This document shows positions 21,383 to 32,843 of a stretch of DNA of 64,000 nt, in pieces. The stretch is from Azolla caroliniana. Its lineage: Eukaryota > Polypodiophyta. The position numbers and the translations under genes are program-made. The notes beneath the pieces were generated by a model that had not been told where the DNA came from, did not search any database, and worked only from the letters and a program-made list of their open reading frames with translations. Location of the stretch: NCBI GenBank assembly GCA_043228905.1, contig JBHGNT010000008.1, positions 22,320,001 to 22,384,000 on the forward strand, written 5' to 3'. Positions within the stretch are counted from its first letter, which is position 1. Each line of letters starts with the position of its first letter.

Positions 21383-21750
21383 TGTAAAGAATCGGGTATG
21401 ATTCTTGTGTAGCAGAAGAGATGTGTGCTATGTGTACGTGTGAGAGGAATCAGAGGAGAGAAGAGAGAACACAAGATAGATAGAAAAAGGAATACTCAAG
21501 AAGAAGGTGTATATTTCACAAGTAGAATAAGAATTGCAAAATGTTTACAACAACCACCCTCTCTCTTGGGGAATGTGAAGACCATAGTCATGGGGAATAT
21601 GTAACTCATTAGTTATGTGTCATAGAATATGATTCTATGACACATAGTTAATGTGTAGAGAGTAGTGGTGTGACTCTTGACCTTTGAGTAATCATAGATT
21701 CTCAAAAGGTGTGTTCAAACGTTGTGCTATGTTGAGCTTGATTCTCAACA
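21383..21750 (-). repeat. 3' LTR of element H (368 bp)
   Basis: TGTAAAGAATCGGG...GATTCTCAACA. It contains the hairpin ATGTGTCATAGAATATGATTC / TATGACACAT near 21617-21648, also present at 28525-28556. An internal deletion of about 80 bp relative to the other LTR lies at about 21541. Confidence 0.85.
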
Positions 21751-21835
21751 TACCCGCTCAAGCTCAACTCGGGTTGGTTCCTTTCGATTGATGTCCGTTT
21801 CAGCTTGTACCCGGTTCGGACGGTATTCAATTCTC

Positions 21836-24800
21836 GCTTGTACTCCCCCTCAAGCTTGGCAAGTCAGGAATCGTCAATCTGAGGTCTAACATGAATTGCC
21901 GAAGCTTGGCGGCTCCTAAAGCTTTGGTGAAGATGTCAACCATTTGAAGATTCGTGTTGATGTGTTGAAGGTCGACATCTCCGGCTTGTACACACTCTCG
22001 AATGAAGTGATAGTGCACTTCGATGTGCTTTGTGCGCGCATGGAACACCGAGTTCCTTGATGGGGACGCCTAGATCCTTCAAAATCCTCTTGGGCCAAAC
22101 GACTTCACATGCAGCTACGGCTACGCCCTTGTATTCAGCCTCCATACTCGAAAGTGCAACGGTAGGCTGCTTCTTACTACTCAAAGATATTGCTCCGCTA
22201 CCGAGCGAGAAGACAAATCCAGAGGTCAATCATCGATCAACTTTGTAGCCTGCCCAGTCCGTGTCTGTGTACCCTTCGAGTCGTATTGGTGTGGCTGATG
22301 CGTATAGAACGTCGTAATCCATTGTGTCGCTCACATATCGTAATACTCGCTTAACGCAATCGAAATGGATATCTCGCGGAGTTTGCATAAATTGGCTAAG
22401 GAGTCCAATTGGATAACTAAGGTCGGGTCGAGTGATCGTGAGATAGATGAGGCTCCCGATCAGTTGACGATATTAAGTCAGCTCGCACTCGTTTGTGCCG
22501 GAGTCAGCATCTAGTTTGAGGTTTCGATCGAGAGGCGTAGCGACCGATTTGCAGTCAGTCATCCCGAACTTGTATAACAATTTGAGGTTGTAGTGCCGTT
22601 GGGAGATCATAATGCCGGTCGGAGTCCGAATTACCTCGATGCCTAGGAAGTAATGAAGCTCCTTCATGTCTGTCATCTCGAATTTGTTGGCGAGGAGGGA
22701 CTTCACCTTGTTGATGTCGACTAAATGCTCACCTCCAATAACCAAATCATCCACATATAGGATGACAAAAATCGGGCTTTTAGACTCGTTTCGTACATAG
22801 AGGGAGTTGTCGGATTTCAACATTTGGAAGCCGATTTGATGAAGATATTGCATAATCTTCGAATGCCAAGCTTGCGGTGCTTGTTTGAGGCTGTAGAGTG
22901 GCTTCTTGAGTTAGCACACAACTTTCGGAAGAATGAGTGATTCGAAGCCGGGAGGTCGTACCATGTACACCTCCTCTTCTAATTCTCCTTGGAGGAAAGC
23001 GTTCTTGACATCCATCTGGTGGAGGTGCCACCATTTCGCCGTTGTGAGTGCAATTACGGTCTGCACCGTCATCATCTTTGCCACCGGGGCAAAGGTTTCT
23101 TCATAGTCGACTCCATGTGTTTGTGCATATCCTTTCACTACGAGTCGAGCTTTGTAATGGTTTACAGAGCCGTTGGCATTATACTTCACCTTGTATATCC
23201 ATCTACAGCCAATTGCCTTCTTGTGCGGTAAGTGGGGAACGAGATCCCATGTCTCGTTCTTGCGTAATGCACGCATCTCCTCGTTCATTGCTTTGATCCA
23301 TTGCGGGTCCTTCGCGGCTTCGGAAAAGGTTTCTGGCTCCCGTACTGTCGCTACCTTCATCATAAAAGCGTAATGGTACGCCATATAATCGTTGTAGCCG
23401 AATCGGCTTACGGGGTTCTTTTCATGGGTGTATCAGCAGAGCTTCTCGTTTGCGGATTCTAAGGGTTTCTTCACTCCATTTGTCTGGATTTCAAGGCCAT
23501 CGAACTCACTATCAAGTGAGTGAGTCGATTCGATGCCATCGAAATGATCGTCTTCATACTCCAGCATTTTCACCTTCCCTTTGTCCAGCTTCGGACTCGG
23601 CCAAGATGTGCTTTGATTGCTCGGGGGCTCTTGTGGCCCACTAAGCCTTGTCGTAATTGGGCTTTCTTCGAACATGCGCATGAGTCGATCTTTGGCTTCT
23701 ATCTCTATTTCGGCGGAGTCCGGGTCGAGCAGAATTGAAGTCGAATTTATCTCTGGTGCATACCAGGATGCGGACTCATCGAAATCGACGTCTCAACTTA
23801 CTCGAGATTTTCGAGTTGAGGGGTTGTAGCACTTGTACCCCTTTTGCTCCAATGAGTATCCTACGAAGATACATTTCTCCGACTTCGGATCGAGCTTTTG
23901 TTGCTTCTCATTGGGGATGTGCACGTACGCAATGGAGCCGAATATCCGAACATGTGAAAGGTACAACTTCTTTACGAAAAACTTCTCGTGCGGAGTAAGT
24001 TCGTGCACACCCGATGTCGTACACCGATTCATGAGGTATACGGCCGTGTTAGCCGCTTCTGCCTAGTACGACTTCGGCACGTGCTTTTCGTTCATCATGG
24101 CCCATGCTACTTCGAGGATGTGCTGATTCTTTCATTCGGCCACTCCGTTTTGTTGTGGCGTATGTCGACACGAAAAACTCTCGCCGAATTCCTTCTTTCC
24201 GTAGATATGCCGTAAACTCATCCGAGACATATTCCTTGCCTCCATCCGCCCGAAGACATCGTACATGTCAGTCCGTGGCTTTCTCGACTTCATTCTTGAA
24301 TTTTTGGAAGTGTTTGAACACTTCGCTCTTTTGCCGCATCGGGTAGATCCAAGTGTGCCTAGAGAAGTCGTCGATGAAGGTCACGTCGTATTGGCATCCG
24401 CCGAATGTCGTCGTTTGAACCGGACTCCATACATCGGAATGAATTACGTCGAGTACACATTTGCTCACGTTCCGCTGCTTCGGAAATGGGTGCCGATGTT
24501 GCTTGCCGAATTGGCAAGTGGCACACACGCTTTCAATCTCTTTCTTCGTGAATGTCGGGAGCCCAATGACAACTCCTTTTGATTGCATTGCCTTGAGCTT
24601 TTGGAGGTTGATATGGCCAGTCCGCTTGTGCCATAACTCTATGTCAGAATCGGCTTTCATGTCCTTTGCGAACATGGCCTATTTCAGCTCGTGTGAGTCG
24701 AGAATGAACATTCGGCCCACTCTTCGTCCGCGAGCGATGAGTCGGCCCTCTTTTTCAATGAAGCAATCGCCTTGATTAAATCGTACTTGCATTCCTTGCT

Positions 24801-26014
24801 CTACAATTTGGCCGACGGAGACCAAATTCTTTGTGATAGTTGGTACATGCAAGACATTTTTAATATAAGTTTTCTTACCTTCTTCTTTGAATGAAACATT
24901 GCCGATGTGCCGAATCGGGGGCGTAGTGTCGTCTCCAATTTCGACAGTCCGGCTCTCGAAGTTCTCGGACCCATTCTTGATGCGACGTCATATGGTTGGA
25001 GGTACCGGAATCGACGAACCATACGTCTTCCGGACTGGAGGCACTAGTAGAAGTAGAGGGCGACATAGAATTCGCTCTATGTCTCAACATGAACATTCCG
25101 CCGTGATCGTCATAGTCGGAGTTGATGGCATAGTTGGTGAGGTGTCGGCTAGTGGAAGCCGACTCGCGTATCTTCTTACGACATTCTTCTTCGTGCTGAC
25201 TGATTTTTCCGCAATATCCGCATTCGACCGATCTTTGTCAGTTTGGGCCGGAATGGAAGCTCCCCCTTCTTCCGAAGGTTCCTCGATGGCTTCCATCTTG
25301 ATGCCGAAATGACGAGTTGTTTTCGTAAGTCGGGCCTCATCCGCCTTGTCCTTGGCCGAATCGGCCTCTTCTTGCACAACCGCGTCCACTTCCTCCGTCC
25401 GAATGTGTGTAGAGCATGTGGCCTTCCGAGGTGTTGCTCCTCGTTCGAACATGGTTTTCTTCGACCAACAACATAGATTGAAGATCGAAGGAGGGTGGAT
25501 TCTCCCGTGCTAGTACGGCAGTCTGCATCACGCCGAATCGTGGTGCAAGGCCACCGAGGCATATTTGCACCATCTCATCATCGTCCACATTGATGCTTAT
25601 CAAGCCAAGAGAGTCGCAAAGCTCCTTGATCTTCAAGGTGTAGCTTGTGATGGACATATCCCTTTGTTGGATGTTGTTCAACTCTTGGCAGAGTTGAAGT
25701 TTTCTCGCGGTAGTGTTGGCGGCAAAAATCTTTCGTAGATTCTCCCACGCTTCCTTCGTCGTCTCGGCTTCTCGAATGTACCCGAACATGTGGTCGTGAA
25801 CACATGTCGCCAAGCAATACATCACTCAACTTGCCACTTGCTCCCACGTTGCATAGTCTGCATCTTCCGGGTCAGGTCGGTTTTCTTGTGCTCCCTTGAT
25901 GTAACCCCAATAGCCTTGGCCGACAAGGTATTGGTGCATCTTGTACTCCCAAGATGCGAAGTTGTTTCGGTCCAACTTTTCGCTAGGGAGAGCGCTCCCC
26001 ATTTGAGTATTCAT
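21836..26014 (-). pseudogene. gag-pol of copia element H, broken by frameshifts and stops
   Basis: From the 5' side: gag beginning MNTQMGSALPSEKLDRNN (26014) and LRKIFAANTTARKLQLCQEL; protease-like VWFVDSGTSNHMT near 25040; integrase with ELWHKRTGHINLQKLK, DVIHSDVWSP and FIDDFSRHTWIYP (24268-24675); the integrase C-terminus near 23793-24032; RT with NETWDLVPHLPHKKAIGCRW, GVDYEETFAPVAKMMTV and LYVDDLVIGG; RNase H with KKQPTVALSSMEAEY and FHARTKHIEVHYHF. At least three different frames are needed. Minus-strand domain order is normal. A plus-strand polypurine complement, ACTCCCCCTCAAG, is at 21842-21854. Confidence 0.88.
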
Positions 26015-26181
26015 TGTCGATTAAGCTTCCTTTCTTCTTTTCCTTCTCTCTCGAACACGAGCTATGTAGTGGTACTACGATAGCGATGAGCCAATTCTTC
26101 TTGAATGTCAACGTAGAGCACAACACACGATCACAATGAGGTGAGTGGGCTAGATCGAGGTACCAAATCACTCTGATACCA

Positions 26182-26449
26182 TGTAAAGAATCGGGTATGA
26201 TTCTTGTGTAGCGGAAGAGATGTGTGCTATGTGTATGTGTGAGAGGAATTAGAGGAGAGAAAAGAGAACACAAGATAGATAGAAAAAGGAATACTCAAGA
26301 AGAAGCTGTATATTTCACAAGTAGAATAAGAATTACAAAATGTAGCATAATAAGGAGTCACAACCGACTTACTATGAAGTATGAGGAGGGTGCTTTATAT
26401 AGAGTCACCCTCTCTCTTCATTAACTTTACAACAACCAATCTCTCTCTT
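26182..26449 (-). repeat. 5' LTR of element H, part next to the primer-binding site
   Basis: It starts TGTAAAGAATCGGGTATG directly after CTCTGATACCA. It is interrupted after CTCTT at 26449 by element E; the LTR resumes at 28474 with the duplicated CTCTT. Confidence 0.9.
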
Positions 26450-26779
26450 TGTTACCCGTAAGAATATACGGGGAGGCATAAGGGTATGTGTAATGAAGTG
26501 GTTGATGTGTATGTGTAAAGTAAATGAGTATGTGTGAGCACATGCACAATTATGTGCATGTGACAAGAGTGTAACGATTGTGTCTTTGTAACGGTCATTA
26601 TTTACCGTTACATTATGTATTATATAAACCCCTTACAGGGCATCTAATAGATATACATTTTCCCCCTCTCATTTTATGTCATTTTGTATTTGTCTTTCTT
26701 TCTAGCTCTCTCTCTCTAACGTAACCCCCTTGGGAGGGGGGTGAAACCTAGAATGGTTTCACCCCCCACCCCAACAACA
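26450..26779 (+). repeat. 5' LTR of element E
   Basis: 330 bp, TGTTACCCGTAAG...CCAACAACA. It has the block TATTATATAAACCCC (26607-26621) and the hairpin CCTTGGGAGGGGGGTGAAACC / GGTTTCACCCCCC near 26727-26766. Confidence 0.92.
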
Positions 26780-27334
26780 CTTTTGGCACGCTTGGTGATC
26801 TGTGTCTCCTCACAGACGAACAACGACGAATGGATGTTTAGCCGCAAACGTCCCAGAGAACCAACACGACAAGACCAACCAATCACATGGTCCATCACAC
26901 GCCAAGCAGAGGAACACGCACGGCCAAGACATGGCCAAGACGCAGCCGAATGATTGCCACGAGACAGTCCAGAAATGACCAAGCGACAGTTTGTTTGCTA
27001 GTGGACAGAGTGACAGCCGACGAACAAACAAGAGAATAGACAAAGATAGCGGCAAGAGAAAGAAGAGAAGCAGAAAAAATAACAGAAATATTAGAGCTTG
27101 AAGAAGACATGTCTCGATGATGACATAGGCGGCCATACGATCGAACAAAGGTGCAACAATCAAATAGACGGCGCCAACTAGATAGACAAAGACAATCCGG
27201 TAGTCGGACTAAGACGGCCCCGAACATAGCTAGTTGCCTCATAGCCACAGCCGAATCGACAATGAGATGGTCGACGTCCTATAGAGGGCTGAAAAGATAG
27301 GGACAACGAGCTGAACAAAAGTAGCCAAAAAGCA

Positions 27335-27680
27335 TTGGCTGAACCGGCATGGCGAAGACATGTAGCAAGACGCATGGCCAAGATCACGACCAAGACACAT
27401 GGCCAAAATGCGCAGCTGAGACGTGCGATCGAAGCGAAGCACGGTCGAAATGCGTGGCTGAGAGCACCGCCGAGATGCGTGGCCAAGAGCACGATCGAGA
27501 CGCGCAGCCGAGAATACGGCCGAGACGCATGGTCAAGAGTAGGGCCGAGAAGTGCGGTCGAGATGCATGGTCAAGACTACGACTAAGACGCGTGGTCGAA
27601 AAGACGGTTGAGACACGTGACCAAGACGTGCAGTCGAGAGTGCGGCCCAGACACGCGACCAAGAGTACGGCTGAGTGACA
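27335..27680 (+). repeat. Degenerate short tandem repeats in the interior of E
   Basis: About 15 imperfect units of roughly 20-24 bp with the core GCCGAGACGCATGGTCAAGA and GAGCACGGCCGAGACG-like variants. Several frames stay open across it on both strands, giving low-complexity peptides rich in R, D and S. These look like repeat artefacts and not a protein. Confidence 0.7.
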
Positions 27681-28143
27681 GCCGTGAAGACAGCCAAGCA
27701 AAAGATGAAGACATAAGAAGAAAGAGAAGAGGGGTATGAAGAGAAAATTTCAAAAATTGGAGGGTAGAATGCAGAATTTCGAAAACACAAGGGCCGAAAA
27801 TAAAATTTCAAAAAATTTGAGGGTAAAAATTTTAAAAACTAAAGGGTAAAAAATATAAAACTCATTTCACATGATAAAAGAAAGAATACACAAATGCACA
27901 ACACGATTTCACGGCCCATGCCACATTGAACTAGTCGATTGGTGTATGATCCAATCGCGACTTGTGTTGACCGAACGAGAAGGTTCGAGTCAAGCAAAGC
28001 TCCGATCAAAGTTATCCATCGTAGAGCAGTGATCCGGTCGAGGGAATTCCGACCATTGAGACGACCGATGGAGTTCCGGTCGAGAAGAGTTGCCATGGCG
28101 AGTGGGTTCACCGTGCAATGCACTGGCCCACAAGCGTGCCATG

Positions 28144-28473
28144 TGTTACCCGTAAGAATATACGGGGAGGCATAAGGGTATAGGTAATGATGTGGTTGAT
28201 GTGTATGTGTAAAGTAAATGAGTGTGTGTGAGCACATGCACAATTATGTGCATGTGACAACAGTGTAACGGTCATCTCTTTGTAACGGTCGTTATTTACC
28301 GTTACATTATGTATTATATAAACCCCTTATGGGGCATCTAATAGATATACATTTTTCCCCTCTCATTTTGTGTCATTTTGTATTTGTCTTTCTTTCTAGC
28401 TCTCTCTCTCTAATGTAACCCCCTTGGGAGGGGGGTGAAGCCATTCTAGGTTTCACCCCCCACCCCAACAACA
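28144..28473 (+). repeat. 3' LTR of element E
   Basis: 330 bp, same ends as the 5' LTR. It is followed by the duplicated target CTCTT and the rest of H's LTR. Confidence 0.92.
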
Positions 28474-28660
28474 CTCTTGGGGAATGTAACTTCATAGTCA
28501 TGGGGAATATGTAACTCATTAGTTATGTGTCATAGAATATGATTCTATGACACATAGTTAATGTGTAGAGAGTAGTGGTGTGACTCTTGACCTTTGAGTA
28601 ATCATACATTCTCAAAAGGTGTGTTCACACGTTGTGCTATGTTGAGCTTGATTCTCAACA
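28474..28660 (-). repeat. 5' LTR of element H, remainder after the E insertion
   Basis: It continues the H LTR (CTTGGGGAATG...GATTCTCAACA) and matches 21564-21750. Confidence 0.9.
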
Positions 28661-28870
28661 GTTTTTTTGTAAAAATAGGCGTAAATATAACTCTTATACT
28701 ATTAAATCTAGATCACTTATGATAAGTTAGTACAATGGTAAAGTTTGGGTTTGTTTACATGGAGGTATAGGGTTCAAATCTTGCCCTACGCATGTAACAA
28801 CATTTTTAATATTTTCTTTTATTTATTTATGCGTACTTAAATCGGATTTTTAAATTATTTTTTTTACATA
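28661..28870 (+). repeat. Possible tRNA-derived SINE fragment
   Basis: The stretch contains an A-box-like GTTAGTACAATGGTAAAG (28726-28743) and a B-box-like GGTTCAAATCT (28771-28781), with about 40 bp between the starts as in Pol III promoters of tRNA-derived SINEs. An AT-rich tail with T runs follows. No cloverleaf tRNA can be folded confidently. It separates H from the truncated integrase of F. Confidence 0.4.
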
Positions 28871-30992
28871 TTTCATGTAGTTTGCGAATTACACTAGGGC
28901 AACCGATGCTACCAAAAACCCTCAAGTGTCGTAGATTCGGCTTCCTTCCGAAATACAGCTCATGTGCCAACACTTTTTCTCCGATTTGATTTTGGATGTA
29001 GACCGCAGTTCGGACCGTTTCGGCCCAATAGAACTTGGGCATGCTCTTTTTTTCCAGCATTGCCCATGCCGCCTCCACAACGGACCAATTCTTTCTTTCG
29101 GCTACGTCGTTTTGCTACAGCGTATACCTGCAACTGAATTCGCGTCGAATACCCATTTGTTGCAGATAACTGTTGAATTGGCCGGAAAAGTACTCTTTTC
29201 CGCCATTCGACCACATGCAATTGATCTTCCTCTTTGTTTCCCTTTCAGCAAGATTTTTGAGGTTCCGGAAACTGTCGAAGACTTCACTCTTCTTTTCGAT
29301 GAGGTAGATCCATGTGTGCCCAATGTAGTTGTCGATGAAGGAGACAAAATATCGACTCCCGCCAAGACTCACGTTCTGTGTCGGTCCCTATACATCTGAA
29401 TGTATTAAGTTGAGCTTATTTCGTCTTCGATTACGCTCGTTGGGGAAAGGAAGTCAGTGTTGCTTCCCTAGCTGGTAGGCTTCACAAATTTGGGCCCTTC
29501 AACCACTAAATCTCGGCAATCCAAACACAACTTGTTTCAATTGCAAGTCCTGAAGCCTTTGGTAGTTGACGTGGCCTATCCGCTTATGCCACAAGTTGAT
29601 ATCCGAATCGACTTATTGCCCTTTCACGAACATGGCGGTGGCTACGTCATTGGTGTCAAGGATGAACATCCTCCCATCTTTGCACCCTCGTGCAATAACT
29701 TGGCCTTCTTCCTCGATGAAGCACCCTAGATGCGTGAACCGGACTTGCATCCCCTGGGCGACGATCTGTCCAATCGACACCAGATTCTTCGTAATTGTCG
29801 GTACATGTAGCACATTCATTAGCTTCCCTTTTTTCTTGACGTGGCTGAGGGGAACTTCACCGACATGTACGATCGGATGTGGAGTGTCGTCTCCTGTTGC
29901 GACTACTCCCGGTTGTTCCGGTTTTTCCAGATATTAGAACCACTCTTTATGGTTCATCATATGGTTTGACGCTCCGAAGGTAACGTACCACACTTTGTCC
30001 GATTTCGGGCTGGTCTTCTTCATCGAGTTTGCTTCGTGTCTTGTCACGAAGGTTGTCCCCTTTCTGACATTTTCGAATCCTTTGGTGTACTGGGTCCGCT
30101 GCCGATTTCCTTGTTCGGTCCTTCCGGATCCGATTTTCTCCGAATCGGCGTGCTTCTTCCAGCACTCACTCTCCTTGTGGCCTTTCTTGCCACAATACTA
30201 GCATTCTGCAGCGTGTTTGCCTTGTCGGTTCTCATCGCCTTCTCGACTCCCCCTGCTTTCGGAGGGTCCGGAATTGTTGTCGGCATCACCATGATGCCTT
30301 CTTCCTTGCTCCTGTCAGCCGCCTCCATTACGCACCGATTTGCCTAGTCCACCACAACCACGGGGCCTATCTCCCTCCGTGTACTGCATCTAGCTATCGG
30401 CATGTGTACTCGTCGACGTACCCGTGTGATTCTCCTCTACAAGGAGCATCGACTACAAGTCGAAAAATGATGGTGTATTCTCCCTTGTACAAATAGCAGT
30501 TCGGAATGCTCCGAACTTTGACGCCAATCCTTGGAGGTAGATCTGCACCATTTCGCCCTCCTCAACGTTCACATCAATGGAGGCAAGGGAATCGCAGATA
30601 TCCTTTACCTTGGAGGTGTAGTCAGCCACCGTCATGTCGCGTTGACGCACATTTCTCAACTCCTGTCGGAGTTGGAGCTTCCTTGCTATGGTGCTTGCGG
30701 CGAAAATCTTTTTCAGATTTCCCCAAGCATCCTTCGGCGTTCTTGCATCCCAAATGTAGCTCAAGAGCTGTTCGCTCACACATGACACGAACCAGTAGAG
30801 AACTTTGCTTGTCGACTGTTCCCAGGCCGGGAAGTCTCTATGTGTCGATTTAGGTGTTGCATCATTCACTCCATCGACATAGGTCCAATATCCATGTCCG
30901 AGCAGGTACTGGTGGATCTTGTATGACCAAGATGCATAGTTACTTCTGTCGAGCTTCTCAGTTGGAAGCGAACTAGCCATACCTCTATCCAT
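28871..30992 (-). pseudogene. gag, protease and integrase of copia element F
   Basis: The minus-strand gag starts MDRGMASSLPTEKLDRSN at 30992 and runs to about 30453. A zinc-knuckle region follows (CWHKGHKESECWKKH-like near 30150-30200), a protease remnant (ASNHMMNHKEW), a GAG-pre-integrase region (29613-29819, VLHVPTITKNLVSIGQ), the integrase core (GSRYFVSFIDNYIGHTW, 29115-29372) and the integrase C-terminus, which stops at LRHLRVFGSI near 28900. Several stops and frame changes are present. RT is not found here. Confidence 0.85.
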
Positions 30993-31087
30993 TTTTTTTC
31001 TTTTTTTTCTTCACCGAGATTAGGTTTTTTTGTTGTTTTGAGCTGAAGTCAACTACAAAGGTTCTCAACCCTCACGCTCTGATACCA

Positions 31088-31491
31088 TGTAAAATGTAAC
31101 GTGCGGAAGCTATATGAAACACAGAATATCGACAGAGGAAAAAGCAGGTTTAATGGAGAGCTTAAGACACAATGTACGCGGGAGAGACAGAGAGGGAATG
31201 AACACATAGAAAAATTAAATTCAAAATAATGTGTAAAACTATGTACATAGGATGTGCTCAAGGAGCACTTTTATACAAGTCCATACGAACTAACAGAAGT
31301 ACTGACACGTACTTCAATGCTCATAACTAAGCTCCTACACTAACTCCCAAATATATTCCCTCGCGGAATATCTGTTCAACGGCCTCCCGGTTTCCGCACC
31401 GATCCGGCCTCTTGTTACGCACTGATTGACACACCAGTTTACGCATCGGTTTATGCACCGATCCAGCCAAAGTTGAGCTTGTAACTCAACA
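31088..31491 (-). repeat. 5' LTR of element F (404 bp)
   Basis: It lies directly next to the primer-binding site GCTCTGATACCA (31076-31087). It ends ACTCAACA, followed by the duplicated target CCATG. Confidence 0.9.
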
Positions 31492-31945
31492 CCATGAAAT
31501 TCTAGGTGCCCAGTTTGAGAATTCAAGTACGAGACCGACTGTCAGAAGGCAAGTCCGAGCAAATACGGCTACAACAACTTCTCGAATTAGGCGAGAATTA
31601 GGCGAGGCTCGGGTCCATAGTATGGCCATACTCGAGCAAGAGCAGTGACGGCGTAAAGCGTTCGTGGATCGACATCGGGGCACACAGGAGAAATGCTTTG
31701 CAATTGGGAAGGTTGTATTGGTCTTTCAAACACGCATGGGTCAAATGCCAAGTACGTTACGGTTCCGTTGGACAGGGTCGTATTGGATAGTTGGAGCGGA
31801 AAATGGCACCTTCCAATTGGGTACCCTCGCTGGAGTTATACTTCGACAAAAAGTAAATGGGTTCAGATTAAAACCTTATCTGGGACCTACGCCCCCGAAC
31901 CCGTTTCACGTCGTAACTGACACGGTAGAGAGGTCCCTCCACTAA
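31492..31945 (+). pseudogene. Integrase C-terminus of gypsy element C
   Basis: It resumes the C integrase after the F insertion: KF*VPSLRI, then the GPF-like tail containing VTVPLDRVVLDSWSGKWHLP and WVQIKTLSGTYAPEP. It is broken by stops and at least one frame change. Confidence 0.75.
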
Positions 31946-32313
31946 CCAGTAGCTGGGACCCACGTGTAATAAAATGTAACAATAATATTGTACTTTACCG
32001 TTAAAAAAAGAAGAAGAAGAAGAAGAGAAGATAGTCACGACTATTAAAAGGTGTTATGCATACACAAACTTCAAGATCAAGCACACGCAGTACCACGATG
32101 TCACACAGGCCAATAAACCCTAGAGCACAAAAAGAGGGAAAAAGAAGGTTTTCTGCACACTACAAAAAACAGACTAACTCTCCTCGCCCTCCTCGCTCCC
32201 CACCATAGCACAGAGTCCACAATCACCGTAGTTCGAGAGCTTCACCTATTCTATACGAGCCTCTTCCACCCACGATACCGGTTCCCATCTCTGCAGCTTT
32301 ACGTAGGTGGCTC
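31946..32313. other. Non-coding part of element C after integrase
   Basis: No reading frame of note. It contains an AAG-rich tract (about 32006-32026). Confidence 0.4.
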
Positions 32314-32843
32314 TTGGAAAAGGGTTTTGAGGGGTACATCAAGGTCGCCAAGGCACCATCACACCCTGATGCTCTCGACATCGCCAAAAAGCTCAATGTG
32401 GACACTGTGACAAATGCCACCATTCGCAAAAAAATGGACCTATCTGCGACTAGGGAGAAAAACTTCGACATTCCCCCTACAGAAACCCTAGAAGAATATT
32501 TTGGGGAATACTCCGTATCAGCCAAGGCATACAGAACGAAAGACATCTAAACCCATTCTTTCGGGAAATAGACAAGTTCCTACTTGAGGTCGATTGCGTG
32601 CACGTCAACGCGTACGGGATGCCGAAACAGAGGGTATGCATTATCATTGATACATTCGAAGGGCGCACAGTAGATTGGGGAGTGATTACAGGACCAACTC
32701 TAAGAGAGGGCTTGCACGCATACCAGGTCGGCAAAAGGCTAAGGCCAATTATACAACAGTACCTTACAATACTGTTTCCACCTTGCGGTATGCCCGCCCC
32801 ACCGCCCAGTAAACCTACGCCTCCGCCACGATCTGCGAAATGA
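32314..32843 (+). pseudogene. gag-like fragment downstream of pol in element C
   Basis: Two overlapping frames: 32314-32550 (MEKGFEGYIKVAKAPSHPDA...) and a frame from about 32551 to 32843 that reads NPFFREIDKFLLEVDCVHVN, MPKQRVCIIIDTFEGRTVDW and a proline-rich end. The pattern of an F-x-x-E-I/V-x-x-F segment, then a K-V-x-x-I-x-x-F-x-G-x-x-x-x-W segment, is like the start of Ty3/gypsy gag capsid. Its place between integrase and the 3' LTR is abnormal for gag. It may be captured sequence or a rearrangement; the identification is by pattern only. Confidence 0.4.

Larger units (their letters stand above)
26445..28478 (+). mobile_element. Non-coding LTR retrotransposon E (2.0 kb), derivative of the gypsy C family
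   Basis: Complete 2024-bp element (26450-28473) with 330-bp LTRs at 26450-26779 and 28144-28473 and perfect target duplication CTCTT. The LTRs match those of gypsy C in length, ends (TGTTACCCGTA...CCAACAACA), promoter block and G-rich hairpin. The post-LTR sequence CTTTTGGCACGCTTGGTG and the 3' region 27741-28143 also match C (32936-33307). No gag or pol is present; the interior carries a tract of short degenerate repeats. It is best read as a non-autonomous partner moved by C-family proteins. The two LTRs differ at roughly 15 positions. Confidence 0.9.
21378..28665 (-). mobile_element. Copia element H, degenerate, with element E in its 5' LTR
   Basis: Minus-strand copia of the same clade as F (gag MNTQMGSALPSEKLDR against MDRGMASSLPTEKLDR). 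The left LTR is 21383-21750. The right LTR is 26182-28660 and is split by E at 26450-28473. Flanks CTTTT and GTTTT match at four of five bases. The primer-binding site is at 26171-26181. The left LTR lacks about 80 bp that are present in the right LTR (26344-26425). Confidence 0.85.
12104..31496 (-). mobile_element. Copia element F, inserted in C and itself filled with later insertions
   Basis: Minus-strand copia. LTRs are 12109-12488 and 31088-31491 and the minus-strand primer-binding site is at 31076-31087. The flanks are CCATC (12104-12108) and CCATG (31492-31496), a 5-bp target duplication with one change. Joining the flanks restores the gypsy integrase reading VMPMKF*VPSLRI, which supports the insertion point. 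The two F coding parts, 12976-13846 and about 28871-30992, are separated by elements G/D, H/E and a short SINE-like piece. The F sequence between integrase position GSI and RT position HYFLGIEV is lost. Confidence 0.88.

Noticed and set aside
27239-27811. Several overlapping ORFs in both strands inside element E
   Set aside because: They lie on a short degenerate tandem repeat with low-complexity products and no family motif.
28724-28790. Functional tRNA gene
   Set aside because: Promoter-like boxes only; no acceptor stem or anticodon arm could be formed.
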